Shown here one piece after another: positions 1-7,848 of a stretch of 64,000 nt of DNA. The stretch lies in NCBI RefSeq assembly GCF_027924105.1, contig NZ_AP026972.1, forward strand, positions 992,001 through 1,056,000, read 5' to 3'. The DNA is from Polynucleobacter sp. KF022. GTDB taxonomy: Bacteria > Pseudomonadota > Gammaproteobacteria > Burkholderiales > Burkholderiaceae. The notes beneath the pieces are model-generated. The model made no database searches, was not told the origin of the DNA, and saw nothing but the letters and a program-made list of their open reading frames with translations. The position numbers and the translations under genes were made by a program. Position 1 is the stretch's first letter. The number at the start of each line of letters is the position of its first letter.

Positions 1-728
1 ATAGCCAAGACTTCTGCCGCACTAGTTTGAGCTGGCACAACAGTTAATTGACAGCCACGCTCAGTAAGCATGCGTAGGATGTTGCGTTTGACGCCAAAGT
101 CATAAGCAACTACCTTCTTAACTGGTTTGCTTGTATCTAGGGCTCTGTACGTTGGCTTACCTTCAGGGCCATGAAGATCCCATTCGGCTTCACGCCACTC
201 ATAAGACTTATTAGTTGTTACTACTTTAGCAAGATCTAACCCCGACATGCCTGGAAAAGCCTTAGCAAGTTCAAGAGCTTTCTTGCTCAAAGTTTCGTAA
301 TCATCGCCCAGCTTGCCAGCAACGATTGCGCCTGATTGAGCGCCTTTATCACGAAGAATTCTGGTGAGTTTGCGCGTATCAATACCGGCGATGCCTAATA
401 CACGCGCTTTAGTCAGATAGCTATCTAAAGAGCCTTCTGAGCGGAAATTAGATACTCGCTTTGGTAGATCTTTGACAACCAGGCCAGCTGCATGTACTTG
501 ATCAGATTCAGCATCTTGGGTATTGACGCCAACATTACCGATATGTGGGTAAGTCAATGTCACGATTTGACGTGAGTAACTAGGATCAGTGATGATCTCT
601 TGATATCCAGTCAACGCAGTATTAAAGACAACTTCGCCGGTAGTTTCGCCAGGGGCGCCAATACTAAATCCGGGAAAAATGGTGCCGTCAGCTAGAGCCA
701 ACACGGCGGGGGGAAAAGAAGGAAGCAA
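1..728 (-). CDS. carA: Carbamoyl-phosphate synthase small subunit (N-terminal part, cut by window edge)
   Basis: This is the glutamine-hydrolysing subunit of carbamoyl-phosphate synthase, which feeds ammonia to CarB for arginine and pyrimidine synthesis in the cytoplasm. About 242 N-terminal residues are visible. They cover the CarA N-terminal domain (for example ALADGTIFPG, then FNTALTGYQEI and GIDTRKLTRILRDKGAQ) and run into the start of the glutamine amidotransferase domain (VVAYDFGVKRNILRML). The amidotransferase catalytic residues lie outside the window. No ATG is available at the N-terminus. The TTG at 728 gives the family-typical start MLPSFPPA. A second in-frame TTG at 737 has better spacing to a GGAG at 743-746, so either could be used. 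The gene reads away from the prpE terminator and has about 190 bases of leader with no clear structure. Identity is certain; the start is not. Confidence 0.93.
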   Translation of the reverse strand, partial: MLPSFPPAVLALADGTIFPGFSIGAPGETTGEVVFNTALTGYQEIITDPSYSRQIVTLTYPHIGNVGVNTQDAESDQVHAAGLVVKDLPKRVSNFRSEGSLDSYLTKARVLGIAGIDTRKLTRILRDKGAQSGAIVAGKLGDDYETLSKKALELAKAFPGMSGLDLAKVVTTNKSYEWREAEWDLHGPEGKPTYRALDTSKPVKKVVAYDFGVKRNILRMLTERGCQLTVVPAQTSAAEVLA

Positions 729-917
729 GGGTGACAAACCATCTCCAGTCCCTGCTCCATCCGACGCTCAAAACCCTCAAAAAGACCAACCCGAGGATGT
801 TTTTGCGGGAGGTGAGTGTCTTTAAGCGCTAGGGTATTTAATTAGTTTCGAACCCTGTAATCATACCATTTCTGCTCGTAAACCCTTGAATACCCAATGA
901 GATGGGGCCCGGAAAGG

Positions 918-955
918 AAAAAGCTCCTACAACCTAATGGCTGGAGGAGCTTTTT
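918..955 (-). terminator. Rho-independent terminator downstream of prpE
   Basis: An 11-base perfect inverted repeat (AAAAAGCTCCT at 918-928 and its complement at 945-955) is separated by a 16-base loop. Read on the minus strand it begins 18 bases after the prpE stop codon and ends in a run of T. The A/T tracts on both sides could let it work in both directions, but only prpE ends here. Confidence 0.82.
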
Positions 956-973
956 ATCCTAAATTAAGGGGAT

Positions 974-2857
974 TTAAGCCTTGGCGCTTTGCTCAATAAT
1001 GGTCTTAATTTGAGCTAAAACAGACTGATCATCCATGGTGCTGATATCACCAGGATCGCGTCCTTCGGCAACCGCCTGAAGCGCGCGGCGCACAATCTTG
1101 CCTGAACGTGTTTTTGGCAAAGCCGTGACGATGTACACGCGTCCTGGACGAGCAATAGCCCCCAAAGTGGTGTCCACAGTTTTCATGCACTCAGCTTCCA
1201 AAGTCGCTGTATTTGAAGCATCCTTTGGAATAACAAAAGCAATTGCAGCCTGTCCTTTGAGTTTATCTTCAATACCAACCACAGCCACTTCTGAAATATT
1301 TGGATGGCTAGAAATGCTCTCTTCAATCTCGCGAGTGCCAAGACGATGCCCAGCAACGTTAATAACGTCATCTGTTCGTCCTAGAATAAAGAAATAGCCG
1401 TCTTTATCTTTAATACCCCAGTCAAAGGTTGAATAGATCAACTTGCCAGGAATAGTTTCCCAGTAGGTGCTGATAAAGCGCTTGTCATCACCCCAAACTG
1501 TTTGCATACAACCTGGAGGCAATGGGCCTTCTATGGCAATCACCCCTTTTTGATCTGGACCCAACTCTTCAGATGTTGCGTCATCAAGCAACTTCATGTT
1601 GTAGCCAAAAGATGGCACGCCAGGTGAGCCAAACTTATGCGGCATGACTTCAACACCACGTTGGATTGCCAACATTGGCCAACCGGTTTCCGTTTGCCAG
1701 TAATTGTCCACGATCGGCTTATTGATGGCGCCATGAATCCAACTTGCAGTTGGTTCATCTAAAGGCTCACCAGCCAAGAACAAAGCACGCAATTTAGAAA
1801 GATCATGTTTTGTTAGGAACGCAGGATCTTGTTTCTTCAGAACGCGAACAGCCGTTGGTGCAGAGAACATGACAGAAACTTTGTATTTATCAACCAACTC
1901 CCACCAAATGCCCGCATCTGGACGCAAAGGCGTTCCTTCATACATGATGGTCGCCATTCCAGAAAGTAATGGCGCATAAATAATGTAGCTATGACCAACA
2001 ACCCATCCAATATCAGATGTACAGAACATCGTCTCGCCCGGATTGCCAGTGAAAATATGTTTCATGGAAGCAGCAAGTGCTACAGCATATCCGCCGGTAT
2101 CACGTTGCACACCTTTTGGTTTACCAGTCGTACCAGAGGTATACAAAATATAGGATGGATGAGTTGCATCAACCCACTCAACAGGAACAACATCATTGAG
2201 GTGTTTCTGACGCTCAGTTGCATAGTCAAGATCACGTCCAGCAACAGTTGTGAACTCAGTTAAGCCGCGATTCACAATCAATACTTTCTCTGGCTTGTAT
2301 TCAGCCAAAGTAATTGCCTCATCTAGCAAAGGCTTGTATGGGACAGCCTTACCGCCGCGTGCACCGGCTTCTGCAGTTACGATGAGCTTTGGTTTTGCAT
2401 CATCAATACGTGAGGCGAGGCTATGGGATGCGAAGCCGCCAAAAACAACAGAATGGATAGCGCCAATACGAGCACAGGCTAGCATTGCAAAACAAGCCTC
2501 AGCAATCATTGGCATATAAATTAGGACTCGGTCGCCCTTTTGAATGCCGTTTGCTTTATAGATTGCAGCCATACGATTAACTTCTTCATATAGCTCTTTA
2601 AATGTGTAAGTCTTCTCTTGATTGGTTTCTGTTGAGACCGCAACTAGAGCGATTTGATTTGGACGATCCTTAAGATGGCGATCTACAGCATTGAAGCAAA
2701 GATTCGTTAGGCCACCTTCAAACCATTTTGCAAATGGAGGGTTATCGTAATTTAAAACTTTATTAAATGGTTTTTCCCAATGAATTAATTGCGCTTGCTC
2801 GCCCCAAAATCCATCTGGGTCTTTAATTGAGCGTTCGTGGTGTGCTTTATAGGACAT
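974..2857 (-). CDS. prpE: Propionate--CoA ligase (propionyl-CoA synthetase)
   Basis: This ANL-superfamily enzyme activates propionate (and probably acetate) to the acyl-CoA through an acyl-adenylate. The 627 residues match PrpE along their whole length. The AMP-binding P-loop YTSGTTGKPKGV is near residues 239-250. The adenylation core motif DNYWQTETGWP and the hinge/C-terminal motif GRTDDVINVAGHR are present, and the conserved lysine motif PKTRSGKIVRRAL is near the end. The length is closer to PrpE (about 628) than to acetyl-CoA synthetase (about 650). The start is set at the ATG at 2857, which has an AGG six bases upstream; a TTG two codons earlier is possible. No prpBCD methylcitrate genes are nearby. 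It lies 33 bases downstream of mltD and may be co-transcribed with gloB-mltD. A terminator follows. Confidence 0.93.
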   Translation of the reverse strand: MSYKAHHERSIKDPDGFWGEQAQLIHWEKPFNKVLNYDNPPFAKWFEGGLTNLCFNAVDRHLKDRPNQIALVAVSTETNQEKTYTFKELYEEVNRMAAIYKANGIQKGDRVLIYMPMIAEACFAMLACARIGAIHSVVFGGFASHSLASRIDDAKPKLIVTAEAGARGGKAVPYKPLLDEAITLAEYKPEKVLIVNRGLTEFTTVAGRDLDYATERQKHLNDVVPVEWVDATHPSYILYTSGTTGKPKGVQRDTGGYAVALAASMKHIFTGNPGETMFCTSDIGWVVGHSYIIYAPLLSGMATIMYEGTPLRPDAGIWWELVDKYKVSVMFSAPTAVRVLKKQDPAFLTKHDLSKLRALFLAGEPLDEPTASWIHGAINKPIVDNYWQTETGWPMLAIQRGVEVMPHKFGSPGVPSFGYNMKLLDDATSEELGPDQKGVIAIEGPLPPGCMQTVWGDDKRFISTYWETIPGKLIYSTFDWGIKDKDGYFFILGRTDDVINVAGHRLGTREIEESISSHPNISEVAVVGIEDKLKGQAAIAFVIPKDASNTATLEAECMKTVDTTLGAIARPGRVYIVTALPKTRSGKIVRRALQAVAEGRDPGDISTMDDQSVLAQIKTIIEQSAKA

Positions 2858-2890
2858 GGTCAACCTGATTTCTTAAAAAAGTTACTGAAA

Positions 2891-4327
2891 TTACTGACTT
2901 TTGCTCGCCCCTTTGCTGCTGTTATTGCTGCTAGAGGCGGCTGAACTACCATTTTTCGCAGATTTTGCAAGTCCTGTCGATGCGGATTTATGCTGAGATG
3001 CAGCATCTTTTTGAGAAGAATTACCCTTAGAAGTCGGTTTTCCTGTTGATTTGGCAATTGTAGCGGGGGCACATTTTGCTGTCTTGCCACCCTTCCCTGC
3101 ATTTGCCGGCTTAGGGCATTTGGGGGCTGGCGGCGCTGGTTTTTCCAAGCTTAAGCTGGCATTTTCTGCCATAGAAGAAGATACATCTCCAGGGCGGCGA
3201 TTATTTTTAGGAATAAGCACGGTAGAACCTGCGCGAATCCGCATTCCTCGCGGAATACCATTGACCTCTCTAAGAGTATCAACATCTACACCCAAGGTTT
3301 TTGCTGCCTGGTCAACACTTTCCGTTTTGGATACCTGAACGGCAGTCCATGAAGAAAGTGGTTTGTCGTATTGCTTCAAGTTAGATTGAAAGATTTCTGC
3401 ATGGGCAAATGGCAGCAGAATTTGCTGATTTGCATTACTTAAGATAACCGGCTTATTAAATGATGGATTTAAGCTATGAAATTCATCTGAGGGGATTTCT
3501 GCTAATTTAATTACTAGAGACACGTCAATATCACTGCCGACATCAACGGCAACAAAGTACGGGTGATTTTCAAGTTCTGGCAAAACTATTCCATAGGCCT
3601 GTGGATCCAAAACGATTTGACGATATGCCATTAGTTTGGGAACGTAATTTCGAGTCTCTCGTGGCAACGTCAAACTCTCATAGTCAGTTGGCAAGCCAGC
3701 AGCAACATTGCGCTTCTGCGCTTTAGCAATATTCCCGGCCCCCCAGTTATATGCAGCCAAGGCCAACTCCCAGCTGCCGAATTGATTATGCAGACGCTGC
3801 AGATAATCCAAAGCCGCATCAGTAGATTGCACGACATCACGACGCTCATCTCTAAACACGTTTTGCGTTAAACGAAAATCTTTACCTGTAGCTGGCATAA
3901 ATTGCCATAAACCTACTGCTTTAGCACTCGACTTAGCATGAGTTACAAATGCACTCTCTACAAATGGTAGTAGCGCTATCTCTGTAGGCATATTTCGCGC
4001 ATTAACTTCTTGAACAATGTAAAACAAATAACGTGATGAACGCGTCATCGAGCGATTGACGTAATCTGGCCTCGCAGCCAGCCAGCGTACCTGTTCAATT
4101 TCAAGCGGAGTATTCATGGGCTCCATTTGAAAGCCGTCACGAATGCGGATCCATAAATTATCCGAAGGCGCATAAATCTTGCTGACAGATTGATTTTTAA
4201 GATTAACGCGGATGGCCTTAGAGGACTTAGGGTTAGCCTTGGTCGGAGTATTTGAAGACCAATCCCCAGTACTCGCGCAGCCACTCAAGAAAGCGGCAAT
4301 GACTACCGCCGCATACAAAATGCGCAT
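2891..4327 (-). CDS. mltD: Membrane-bound lytic murein transglycosylase D-like lipoprotein
   Basis: This is a peptidoglycan-cleaving enzyme that forms 1,6-anhydromuropeptides and is predicted to be anchored to the outer membrane. The N-terminus is a lipoprotein signal with lipobox LSGC and Cys17. An SLT (lysozyme-like) domain follows at about residues 112-215, with catalytic Glu124 in PFVESAF, then AVGLWQFMPATG and AAYNWGAGN. One recognisable LysM-type module (about 329-373, ending AGSTVLIPKN) should bind glycan. From about residue 380 to 478 the protein is low-complexity sequence rich in Lys, Ser, Ala and Gly, which is not part of the usual MltD fold. The start ATG shares one base with the gloB stop codon (TGATG), so the two are probably translationally coupled. 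The mltD-gloB-yafS-rnhA neighbourhood is also seen in E. coli. Confidence 0.93.
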   Translation of the reverse strand: MRILYAAVVIAAFLSGCASTGDWSSNTPTKANPKSSKAIRVNLKNQSVSKIYAPSDNLWIRIRDGFQMEPMNTPLEIEQVRWLAARPDYVNRSMTRSSRYLFYIVQEVNARNMPTEIALLPFVESAFVTHAKSSAKAVGLWQFMPATGKDFRLTQNVFRDERRDVVQSTDAALDYLQRLHNQFGSWELALAAYNWGAGNIAKAQKRNVAAGLPTDYESLTLPRETRNYVPKLMAYRQIVLDPQAYGIVLPELENHPYFVAVDVGSDIDVSLVIKLAEIPSDEFHSLNPSFNKPVILSNANQQILLPFAHAEIFQSNLKQYDKPLSSWTAVQVSKTESVDQAAKTLGVDVDTLREVNGIPRGMRIRAGSTVLIPKNNRRPGDVSSSMAENASLSLEKPAPPAPKCPKPANAGKGGKTAKCAPATIAKSTGKPTSKGNSSQKDAASQHKSASTGLAKSAKNGSSAASSSNNSSKGASKSQ

Positions 4328-5136
4328 CAGAAACGATCTTTCCAGGCGCGAATTACTGCTAGCACATGGGCTGGGGATGGTAAATCCGATTGCCCAGAGA
4401 CCTCTTTGGCCATTGCAATAACTTCCGGCTGATCACAGCGCATGAAAGGATTAACTTGTAGCTCCTGACCAATTGTTGTGGGGAGTGTTGATAAGCCTTG
4501 TTCGCGCAGAGATTTTGCTTGCTCTGCCCATGAAACTAAATTGAAGTTATTGGGCTCAACTGCTAAAGCAAAGCGAATATTAGATAAGGTGTACTCATGA
4601 GTGCAGAAAACCAAAGTGTTTTTTGGCAAAGCAGCAAACTTAGCGAGCGACTCACTCATTTGCGTTGGCGTACCCTCAAATAATCTGCCGCAGCCAGATG
4701 CAAAAAGCGTATCGCCACAGAACAGCATTGGCTCTACTACATTGGCCTGCATGTTTGCAAAATAGGCAATGTGGCTGAGGGTATGACCTGGAACCTCAAA
4801 AACTTTAAGACTAATTCGAGGGGCGGTAATTTCAACCTTATCGTCCTGCATGACTGCAACAGTTCGACCTGGAATGTTGTCGCCCACTGGTCCATAAACT
4901 GGAATATCAGCCCCTAAACTTTCCAACAGGGAAAGAATTCCACCGGTATGGTCGGCATGGTGATGGGTAATTAAGATTCCCTTAAGGGTTAATTTATTTG
5001 CCTTCAGGTAAGCCAGAGTGGGTTGCGCATCCCCTGGATCCACCACTAAAGCAGAGCTGCCATCGTGAATGCACCAAATATAGTTATCATCAAAGGCCGG
5101 TATGGGCCAGACCTGCAATAAAGTATTCTTATCCAT
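4327..5136 (-). CDS. gloB: Hydroxyacylglutathione hydrolase (glyoxalase II)
   Basis: This enzyme hydrolyses S-lactoylglutathione to D-lactate and glutathione, the second step of methylglyoxal detoxification in the cytoplasm. It is a metallo-beta-lactamase fold protein of 269 residues. The di-metal signature THHHADH is at residues 57-63, and further ligands lie in VPGHTLSH and CGDTLF. The C-terminal glyoxalase II substrate motif CTHEYTLSN is present. The ATG at 5136 gives the usual N-terminus (MDKNTLLQVWPIPAFDDNYIW). The frame stays open to 5301, but that extension would overlap the divergent methyltransferase and looks unlike the family. There is no convincing Shine-Dalgarno sequence. It overlaps mltD by one base. 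Confidence 0.95.
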   Translation of the reverse strand: MDKNTLLQVWPIPAFDDNYIWCIHDGSSALVVDPGDAQPTLAYLKANKLTLKGILITHHHADHTGGILSLLESLGADIPVYGPVGDNIPGRTVAVMQDDKVEITAPRISLKVFEVPGHTLSHIAYFANMQANVVEPMLFCGDTLFASGCGRLFEGTPTQMSESLAKFAALPKNTLVFCTHEYTLSNIRFALAVEPNNFNLVSWAEQAKSLREQGLSTLPTTIGQELQVNPFMRCDQPEVIAMAKEVSGQSDLPSPAHVLAVIRAWKDRF

Positions 5137-5142
5137 AGACTC

Positions 5143-5961
5143 ATGATACCAACCCCACCCATCCCCTCTCAGATGCCTGCACCCCCTTGGAGCTCCTGGG
5201 AAAAATGGCTGCAATCTCCGCCGGGGCGCTATGTACTTAATTGGGAGCAACAATGCTTTGATCAAATCGTTGCGGATGTCTTTGGATTTCATGCTGTCCA
5301 AATTGGGCTACCTCAGATTAATACACTATCTGAAAATCGGATGCCATTACATGCAGTTCTCATTCATTCAAACGATAGCCTCACCACTGCAAGCCGCCAC
5401 AACTGGCATTTAATTGAGGCTAGCTCGACTGAGCTCCCTTTTGCAAGTGAGAGTCTTGATTTAATTGTTTTGCCTCATGTACTGGAGTTTGCTTCAGATC
5501 CCCATCAGATATTGCGCGAAGTAGACAGAGTCCTTCGACCTGAGGGTCGCCTGATCATTTCAGGCTTTAACCCTGCAAGCCTATGGGGCGCCAGACAATA
5601 TCTCAGTAGATTAATAGGCAGCCCCTACCTCCCTAGAGATGGTCAATTTATCAGCCTCATACGTATTAAAGATTGGTTAGAGCTACTTAATTTCTCTTTA
5701 GATCGCGGTCATTTTGGTTGTTACAAATTCCCACTTCAGGGCGAAGCAGTCATGAAGAAAATGAATTTCCTTGAAAAAATGGGCAACCGATGGTGGCCTA
5801 TATTCGGAGCAGTTTTTCTGGTCTCCGCAATCAAGCGCCAACAAGGCATGCGTCTCATTGGCCCAGCTTCACTAGTCCGCATTCCAGCAATCAATCAATT
5901 GAGCCCCGCAGCGGAGCGCAGTAATCTGCAAAACCAACTCAACAGTAGCAATACCAAGTAA
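5143..5961 (+). CDS. YafS-like class I SAM-dependent methyltransferase
   Basis: This is a predicted methyltransferase of 272 residues with unknown substrate. The Methyltransf_11 core is visible as SLDLIVLPHVLEFASDP, then the strand/helix REVDRVLRPEGRLIISGFNP, which agrees closely with what I recall of E. coli YafS. The usual glycine-rich SAM motif I (D-x-G-x-G-x-G) is replaced by a degenerate GFHAVQIG segment, as in YafS. Binding of SAM is therefore inferred from fold similarity only. It lies between gloB (divergent) and rnhA (10 bases downstream), the same neighbours as in E. coli. Its ATG at 5143 is only six bases from the gloB ATG. A later Met at residue 11 is an alternative start. Confidence in the gene is high; its function is not known. 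Confidence 0.85.
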   Translation: MIPTPPIPSQMPAPPWSSWEKWLQSPPGRYVLNWEQQCFDQIVADVFGFHAVQIGLPQINTLSENRMPLHAVLIHSNDSLTTASRHNWHLIEASSTELPFASESLDLIVLPHVLEFASDPHQILREVDRVLRPEGRLIISGFNPASLWGARQYLSRLIGSPYLPRDGQFISLIRIKDWLELLNFSLDRGHFGCYKFPLQGEAVMKKMNFLEKMGNRWWPIFGAVFLVSAIKRQQGMRLIGPASLVRIPAINQLSPAAERSNLQNQLNSSNTK

Positions 5962-5970
5962 ATTATTGCT

Positions 5971-6423
5971 ATGCCGCATAACAAACTCCCTCATATCGTC
6001 ATTTATACCGATGGCGCCTGTAAAGGTAACCCTGGCCCTGGTGGCTGGGGAGCGGTGCTGCGCTCAGGAGGTCATGAAAAGCATATTCATGGCGGCGAAA
6101 AGCTCACCACCAACAATCGCATGGAAATATGCGCGGTGATTTTTGCTCTAAGAGCCCTAAAGCATCGAAGCACTGTCGAGCTATGGACCGACTCACAGTA
6201 TGTCCAAAAAGGGGTAACTGAATGGCTTGAAGGGTGGAAAAAGCGTGGGTGGAAAACGGCCAACAAGGATCCCGTTAAAAACGCGGATTTATGGCAAGAA
6301 TTAGATGCCCTACTTCCAGACCATGACATCTCTTGGCATTGGGTTAGAGGGCATAACGGCCATCCTGGGAATGAATTGGCCGACCAATTGGCCAATAAGG
6401 GTGTCGAGGAGTTTTTGCCCTAG
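5971..6423 (+). CDS. rnhA: Ribonuclease HI
   Basis: This nuclease removes the RNA strand of RNA-DNA hybrids (R-loops, Okazaki primers). The 150 residues are the normal length. The four metal-binding carboxylates are all visible: Asp14 in YTDGACKGNPGPGGWG, Glu52 in NNRMEICA, Asp74 in WTDSQYV and Asp138 in GNELAD. The catalytic-loop His128 lies in VRGHNGHPGN. It sits ten bases after the YafS-like gene, probably in the same transcript. In many proteobacteria dnaQ is the next gene; here two RND transporter genes lie between them. Confidence 0.97.
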   Translation: MPHNKLPHIVIYTDGACKGNPGPGGWGAVLRSGGHEKHIHGGEKLTTNNRMEICAVIFALRALKHRSTVELWTDSQYVQKGVTEWLEGWKKRGWKTANKDPVKNADLWQELDALLPDHDISWHWVRGHNGHPGNELADQLANKGVEEFLP

Positions 6424-6534
6424 GACTAGCGCCCGCCTCTAGTCACCAATAAAGGCATCTTATGAGAGAATGGTTCTGCCCTAGAAGCCCTAAAAACAGC
6501 ATATAAACCCCAGAAAACCAAGAAAAACGAGACT

Positions 6535-7848
6535 GTGTCAAAAATAGAATCCTCCCTTGATAAATTGCTAGTCAAGATCGTGCAACTGAAGGGCGCTGCT
6601 AAATCTCGCTTATGTGGCCTTTGGAGTAAATATTTGCCACCGTCCAGCAAGCTAAAAGGCATCAATTACGGCTCTACCAAATCATTCATAAAGCAGTTTA
6701 AGTGGCGCATTTTGATTGTTTTGATTCTGCTATATGCAGGCTCAAAAACATACGATTATTTTTTCCCAGCAGGCAAGAAAGCCGGCGGCCCCCAAACGAT
6801 CACCAGTATTGTGGTGGAAAAAAAGGATGTTCCTCTCATCATCGAGGCTACCGGGACTATTGTCTCCAATAGCATTGTTGATATTCGCCCTATGGTTACG
6901 AATACCGTTACCAAAATTCACATTAAAGATGGACAAGAAGTAACAGAGGGTCAACTTCTGTTCAGCCTAGACGATCGCAATGACAAAGCCAACTACGAAA
7001 AACTCAAGGCTTTAGCCGATGATGCTCAGAAGCAATATTTGCGCGCCAAGGAATTGGTTGCTAAAAATTTCATTTCCAAGGCGGGATTGGAAACCTCTTT
7101 AGCCAACGCTAAGTCAGCACAAGCAGCTGCCCGTTCTGCTGAGGTACAACTTTCCTTTGACTCTATACGCTCCCCTATTAATGGTCGTGCAGGCATCATT
7201 AATGTCTTTCCAGGCTCATTCGTGCAAGCAAGCAATGCAGTAATTAGCTCAACGAATGCTTCTGCTACATCCACCACTGGATCTATGGTGACTATTACAC
7301 AACTGAATCCTATTAACGTTCAGTTTGTGGTGCCTGAAAAAGATATTCCAATAATTTTGGAAAACAAAAAGGCAGATGAACCCCTAAAGGTAAAAGTTAC
7401 TGTTGGCAACACCGGAAAAACTGTTTACGAAGGTCAGGTGCTGGTGATAGATAACCAAGTAGATCCGGCGATTGCAGCAGTGAGAGTGAAAGCACAAATT
7501 CCTAATGAAAAGATGGAGCTCTTGCCTGGTCAGTTTGCACGCATTTCTCTGAATGCCAACACTCTAAAAGATGCCTTAGCGGTACCAACCCAAGCAATCG
7601 TTATTAGTCCATCAGGACGACTTGTCTACGTAGTAGACAAAGATGACAAAGCAGTAGCTAAGCCAGTCAAAGTAACTTATGAATATCAAGGCACTTCTGT
7701 GATTACCGGTATTCAGGCTGGGGATCGAATTGTGGTCGAAGGCAAGCAGAATTTACGAACTGGCAGCAAAGTACGTGAGGCTAAAGTCAGCAAAGGCCCT
7801 GCTCCTGCTGCCCCTGCTAACAACACCCCCGCTGCAGAGCAAAAATGA
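6535..7848 (+). CDS. RND efflux system periplasmic adaptor subunit (HlyD/AcrA type)
   Basis: This is the membrane fusion protein that should link the inner-membrane RND pump to an outer-membrane channel. It has 437 residues. A basic cytoplasmic N-terminus of about 55 residues is unusually long for the family, followed by one membrane segment at about 57-72 (RILIVLILLYAG). The lipoyl-like half motifs (VVEKKDVPLIIEATGTI and IHIKDGQEVTEGQLLF), a helical hairpin, and the barrel/membrane-proximal domains (LLPGQFARISLNAN; IQAGDRIVVEG) follow. No lipobox is present. The C-terminal tail is Ala/Pro-rich. The start is the GTG at 6535, with only a weak ribosome site, and no good upstream alternative exists. 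It overlaps the pump gene by four bases (ATGA). No repressor gene or TolC-like factor lies nearby, so the substrate cannot be read from context. Confidence 0.92.
   Translation: MSKIESSLDKLLVKIVQLKGAAKSRLCGLWSKYLPPSSKLKGINYGSTKSFIKQFKWRILIVLILLYAGSKTYDYFFPAGKKAGGPQTITSIVVEKKDVPLIIEATGTIVSNSIVDIRPMVTNTVTKIHIKDGQEVTEGQLLFSLDDRNDKANYEKLKALADDAQKQYLRAKELVAKNFISKAGLETSLANAKSAQAAARSAEVQLSFDSIRSPINGRAGIINVFPGSFVQASNAVISSTNASATSTTGSMVTITQLNPINVQFVVPEKDIPIILENKKADEPLKVKVTVGNTGKTVYEGQVLVIDNQVDPAIAAVRVKAQIPNEKMELLPGQFARISLNANTLKDALAVPTQAIVISPSGRLVYVVDKDDKAVAKPVKVTYEYQGTSVITGIQAGDRIVVEGKQNLRTGSKVREAKVSKGPAPAAPANNTPAAEQK

Noticed and set aside
5137..5301. N-terminal extension of the gloB reading frame
   Set aside because: It overlaps the divergent methyltransferase and does not resemble glyoxalase II, which begins at the MDKNTLLQVW segment.
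6424..6444. Six-base inverted repeat after rnhA as a terminator
   Set aside because: The stem is short and no T-tract follows in either direction, so I did not call a terminator.
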